Shown: positions 5,343-6,270 of the stretch, piece by piece
Numbering within the stretch: the first letter of the stretch is position 1
How the letters are laid out: every line of letters begins with the position of its first letter
Assembly (NCBI GenBank): GCA_038213005.1
Contig: JBBQTU010000239.1
Span: forward strand, 1-6,270
Reading direction: 5' to 3'
Length of the DNA stretch: 6,270 nucleotides
Source: JBBQTU01 sp038213005
Lineage (GTDB): Bacteria; Planctomycetota; Phycisphaerae; Tepidisphaerales; Tepidisphaeraceae
Notes under the pieces: generated by a model
Database searches by the model: none
Seen by the model: the letters and a program-made list of their open reading frames with translations, nothing else
What the model was told of the DNA's origin: nothing
Translations under genes and position numbers: made by a program

Positions 5343-5876
5343 TCACTTTCCTGCTTCGGCAGGTGGAATCCGCTGCGGCCGACGGCCCGGCAACACCGGC
5401 GGCTTCGAGTCTTTGTGACACCAGCATTGAGGGCTGTAGGCCAGGCCGTATTGGCCGCAAATATCGCTGGCGTGGTCAAGTATCCCCTCCAGATCGCCTG
5501 GCCCACTGGCCAATGACGCCTTGAAGGCATTTGTTTTGACCACCCCCACGATAAAATACTCACTGCCGTAGGCACTCGGGCGGTGCACACTGGCGGCATA
5601 CGTGAGTTCCTCCTCCAGTTCATCCTGCTGCACGAGGATCATCTTGCAGCGTGCACAATACTTGCACGTCTTGCCCTGCACGTAGAATCCCCAGTCGTTG
5701 ACGTGAAGCAGCAATGCGAACTTCCGCGGGAAGGTCGGTCTCTCGCAATGAGGGCACCGGCTGAGCTTTAGGTCAGCGTGCGGATTCAGCAGCAGTGAAT
5801 GCTCGGGCCTGAGCTTGCCGATCCTGGCCGGACGGTCCTTGCCGGGATGTTGGATTGGTTTGGGATGCTGTTTCAT
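5343..5876 (-). CDS. Zinc-ribbon hypothetical protein
   Basis: This 177-residue protein probably binds zinc. After a basic N-terminus, the block GKLRPEHSLLLNPHADLKLS (20-39) leads into CPHC (C41, C44), then a linker RKFALLLHVN, then CKYCARC (C71, C74, C77), a layout for one zinc site with a spare cysteine. A helix rich in Glu (QQDELEEELTYA, 83-94) follows, and a second small domain includes SEYFIVGVVKTNAFK (105-119). A further cysteine cluster, CWCHKD, lies at 151-156. I recall similar 'RPEH..LLNP...CP.C' proteins annotated as hypothetical in Planctomycetota, with no known function; this is unverified. The start at 5876 is the first ATG after a good promoter. The last residues (RRPQRIPPAEAGK) look less conserved and contain a hairpin, so the 3' end may be altered. 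It stands alone, converging on vapC. Confidence 0.7.
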   Translation of the reverse strand: MKQHPKPIQHPGKDRPARIGKLRPEHSLLLNPHADLKLSRCPHCERPTFPRKFALLLHVNDWGFYVQGKTCKYCARCKMILVQQDELEEELTYAASVHRPSAYGSEYFIVGVVKTNAFKASLASGPGDLEGILDHASDICGQYGLAYSPQCWCHKDSKPPVLPGRRPQRIPPAEAGK

Positions 5877-5892
5877 GATGGTTTGCGTAGTG

Positions 5893-5921
5893 ATTTTATT
5901 ACGGTGCCTTACCTATCGCAA
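5893..5921 (-). promoter_or_regulatory. Sigma-70-type promoter of the zinc-ribbon gene
   Basis: On the minus strand TTGCGA (5921-5916) and TAAAAT (5898-5893) are separated by exactly 17 bases, matching the consensus at 4 of 6 and 5 of 6 positions. Transcription should begin near 5886, leaving a leader of about 10 bases (through CAAACCATC) with no Shine-Dalgarno sequence before the ATG at 5876. Confidence 0.6.
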
Positions 5922-5961
5922 CCAGTAGTGCGACGCGTCCGCGCAAGCACCGGCACCCTTC

Positions 5962-5989
5962 CTGGAGTGCGGCGATTCATCGCCGCTCT
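5962..5989 (+). repeat. GGAGTGC hairpin unit, copy 1
   Basis: The unit starts CTGGAGTGC and contains an 8-bp perfect stem GCGGCGAT / ATCGCCGC (5969-5986) closed by a 2-base TC turn, followed by TCT. The same head and layout recur at 6056-6084 and, inverted, at 6201-6230, with different stem sequences. Confidence 0.75.
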
Positions 5990-5994
5990 GGCAA

Positions 5995-6008
5995 GGCGAT
6001 TCATCGCC
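5995..6008. repeat. Hairpin GGCGAT-TC-ATCGCC
   Basis: This is a perfect 6-bp stem with a TC turn, identical to the core of copy 1 (5971-5984), 24 bases downstream. It lacks the GGAGTGC head, so it looks like a partial duplication of the unit. Confidence 0.7.
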
Positions 6009-6055
6009 GCAACGAACACCCCGCACGGGTGCAGGACACCTCTGGTGGAGGATTT

Positions 6056-6084
6056 CTGGAGTGCGGTAAGCTTCTTACCGCTTT
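6056..6084 (+). repeat. GGAGTGC hairpin unit, copy 2
   Basis: CTGGAGTGC heads an 8-bp perfect stem GCGGTAAG / CTTACCGC (6063-6081) with a CTT loop, followed by TTT. The head and tail match copy 1, while the stem sequence differs on both arms together. Confidence 0.75.
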
Positions 6085-6089
6085 ACCGA

Positions 6090-6104
6090 GGCGAGCTTCT
6101 CGCC
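6090..6104. repeat. Hairpin GGCGAG-CTT-CTCGCC
   Basis: This is a perfect 6-bp stem with a CTT loop, the same loop as copy 2, which ends 9 bases before it (stem end 6081). It has no GGAGTGC head. Confidence 0.65.
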
Positions 6105-6180
6105 GGGAGGGCGGTGCAGCAGAGTAGGACATGCATCGTCACTAACTGCTTGCCACAAGGAGCCGATCGGTATTCCTCCC

Positions 6181-6200
6181 GCCGACGAGGTCGGCTCGTC
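6181..6200. repeat. Two mutually exclusive overlapping hairpins
   Basis: GCCGAC-GAG-GTCGGC (6181-6195) and GACGAG-GTCGG-CTCGTC (6184-6200) are both perfect 6-bp stems sharing bases, so only one can form at a time. They lie just before the inverted unit copy 3. Confidence 0.5.
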
Positions 6201-6230
6201 AAAGCTGCGAGAAGCTCGCAGCACTCCAAA
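6201..6230 (-). repeat. GGAGTGC hairpin unit, copy 3 (inverted)
   Basis: Read on the minus strand, TTTGGAGTGC (6230-6221) overlaps an 8-bp stem GCTGCGAG / CTCGCAGC (plus positions 6204-6222) with a CTT loop, ending TTT (6203-6201). It is the mirror partner of copy 2 within the 226-bp element. Confidence 0.75.
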
Positions 6231-6270
6231 TCGCCTTAAGTGTCCTGCACCCCGATCAGCCCCCTCGCCC

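Larger units (their letters stand above)
6027..6252. mobile_element. MITE-like 226-bp element with 13-bp terminal inverted repeats
   Basis: The ends are GGGTGCAGGACAC (6027-6039) and its exact reverse complement GTGTCCTGCACCC (6240-6252). Nested inside are a second pair of inverted arms, GATTT-CT-GGAGTGC (6051-6064) and GCACTCCAAATC (6221-6232), a third 7-bp pair CGGGAGG (6104-6110) / CCTCCCG (6175-6181), and four small hairpins. There is no open reading frame of its own. The symmetrical, non-coding, short structure suggests a non-autonomous mobile or structured dispersed element; no target-site duplication is obvious directly outside the repeats. It could instead be a stable structural RNA or transcription-stop region. 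Confidence 0.55.
5922..6270. other. Non-coding, hairpin-rich intergenic region
   Basis: I see no credible gene here. The long plus-strand open frame crossing it (5799-6239) starts antisense to the zinc-ribbon gene and owes its RRFIAA-type repeats to hairpin copies. The region holds six short perfect hairpins, three copies of a GGAGTGC-headed unit, and a 226-bp element with 13-bp terminal inverted repeats, listed separately. Confidence 0.65.

Noticed and set aside
5962..6230. Repeated hairpins as a CRISPR array
   Set aside because: Spacing is irregular, repeats are short and in both orientations, stems vary, and there are no spacer-like unique segments of uniform length or cas genes.
5799..6239. 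146-residue plus-strand open frame as a gene
   Set aside because: It starts antisense to the zinc-ribbon gene, passes through its promoter and then through hairpin repeats, which produce the RRFIAALARRFIAA pattern; it has no ribosome site or family match.

Overview
The window looks like GC-rich bacterial DNA, most plausibly from a Planctomycetota-type genome (perhaps Phycisphaerae or a relative) recovered by metagenomics. This rests on the strong G/C third-position bias, a secreted PA14-like/esterase protein, a five-cysteine zinc-ribbon hypothetical protein, a 'gcacgaaatacga' type tandem repeat and GGAGTGC hairpin repeats. I recall these as typical of that group, but I could not check this. 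No rRNA or tRNA is visible.

Layout. 1-1312 is a patchwork of four unrelated broken gene pieces: the N-terminus of Tex, with a one-base frameshift in a run of eight G; a phosphate-type periplasmic-binding-protein fragment; an unidentified minus-strand fragment; and the C-terminus of an unidentified protein. It is either genuine rearrangement debris or a chimeric assembly. 1331-1931 (minus) is a Phd/YefM-type antitoxin plus VapC PIN toxin operon, with a consensus promoter and a double GTACGTAC palindrome as likely operator. 2045-2896 (minus) is a YmdB-family metallophosphoesterase. 2897-3096 is an intergenic spacer with a perfect 14-bp tandem repeat and a hairpin. 3097-4431 (minus) is a secreted PA14-like plus alpha/beta-hydrolase esterase. 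4543-5233 (plus) is a second, unrelated VapBC pair (PF02697-type antitoxin plus PIN toxin), transcribed divergently from the esterase. 5343-5876 (minus) is a zinc-ribbon hypothetical protein with its own promoter. 5922-6270 appears non-coding and is packed with hairpin repeats, including a 226-bp element bounded by perfect 13-bp inverted repeats.

How it fits together. The intact genes look like independent transcription units. The two toxin-antitoxin cassettes are self-contained, autoregulated stability or stress modules. YmdB is a phosphodiesterase thought to act on 2',3'-cyclic nucleotides, and the esterase is probably exported. A recurring feature is that recognisable promoters lie almost on top of the start codons, so several mRNAs should be leaderless or have leaders of only about 10-15 nt.

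The most novel part is the right end. There, a GGAGTGC-hairpin-GCTTT unit recurs with stems that differ in sequence but stay perfectly paired, and two such units lie in inverted orientation inside a MITE-like 226-bp element. No complete, obviously new multi-gene system is present.
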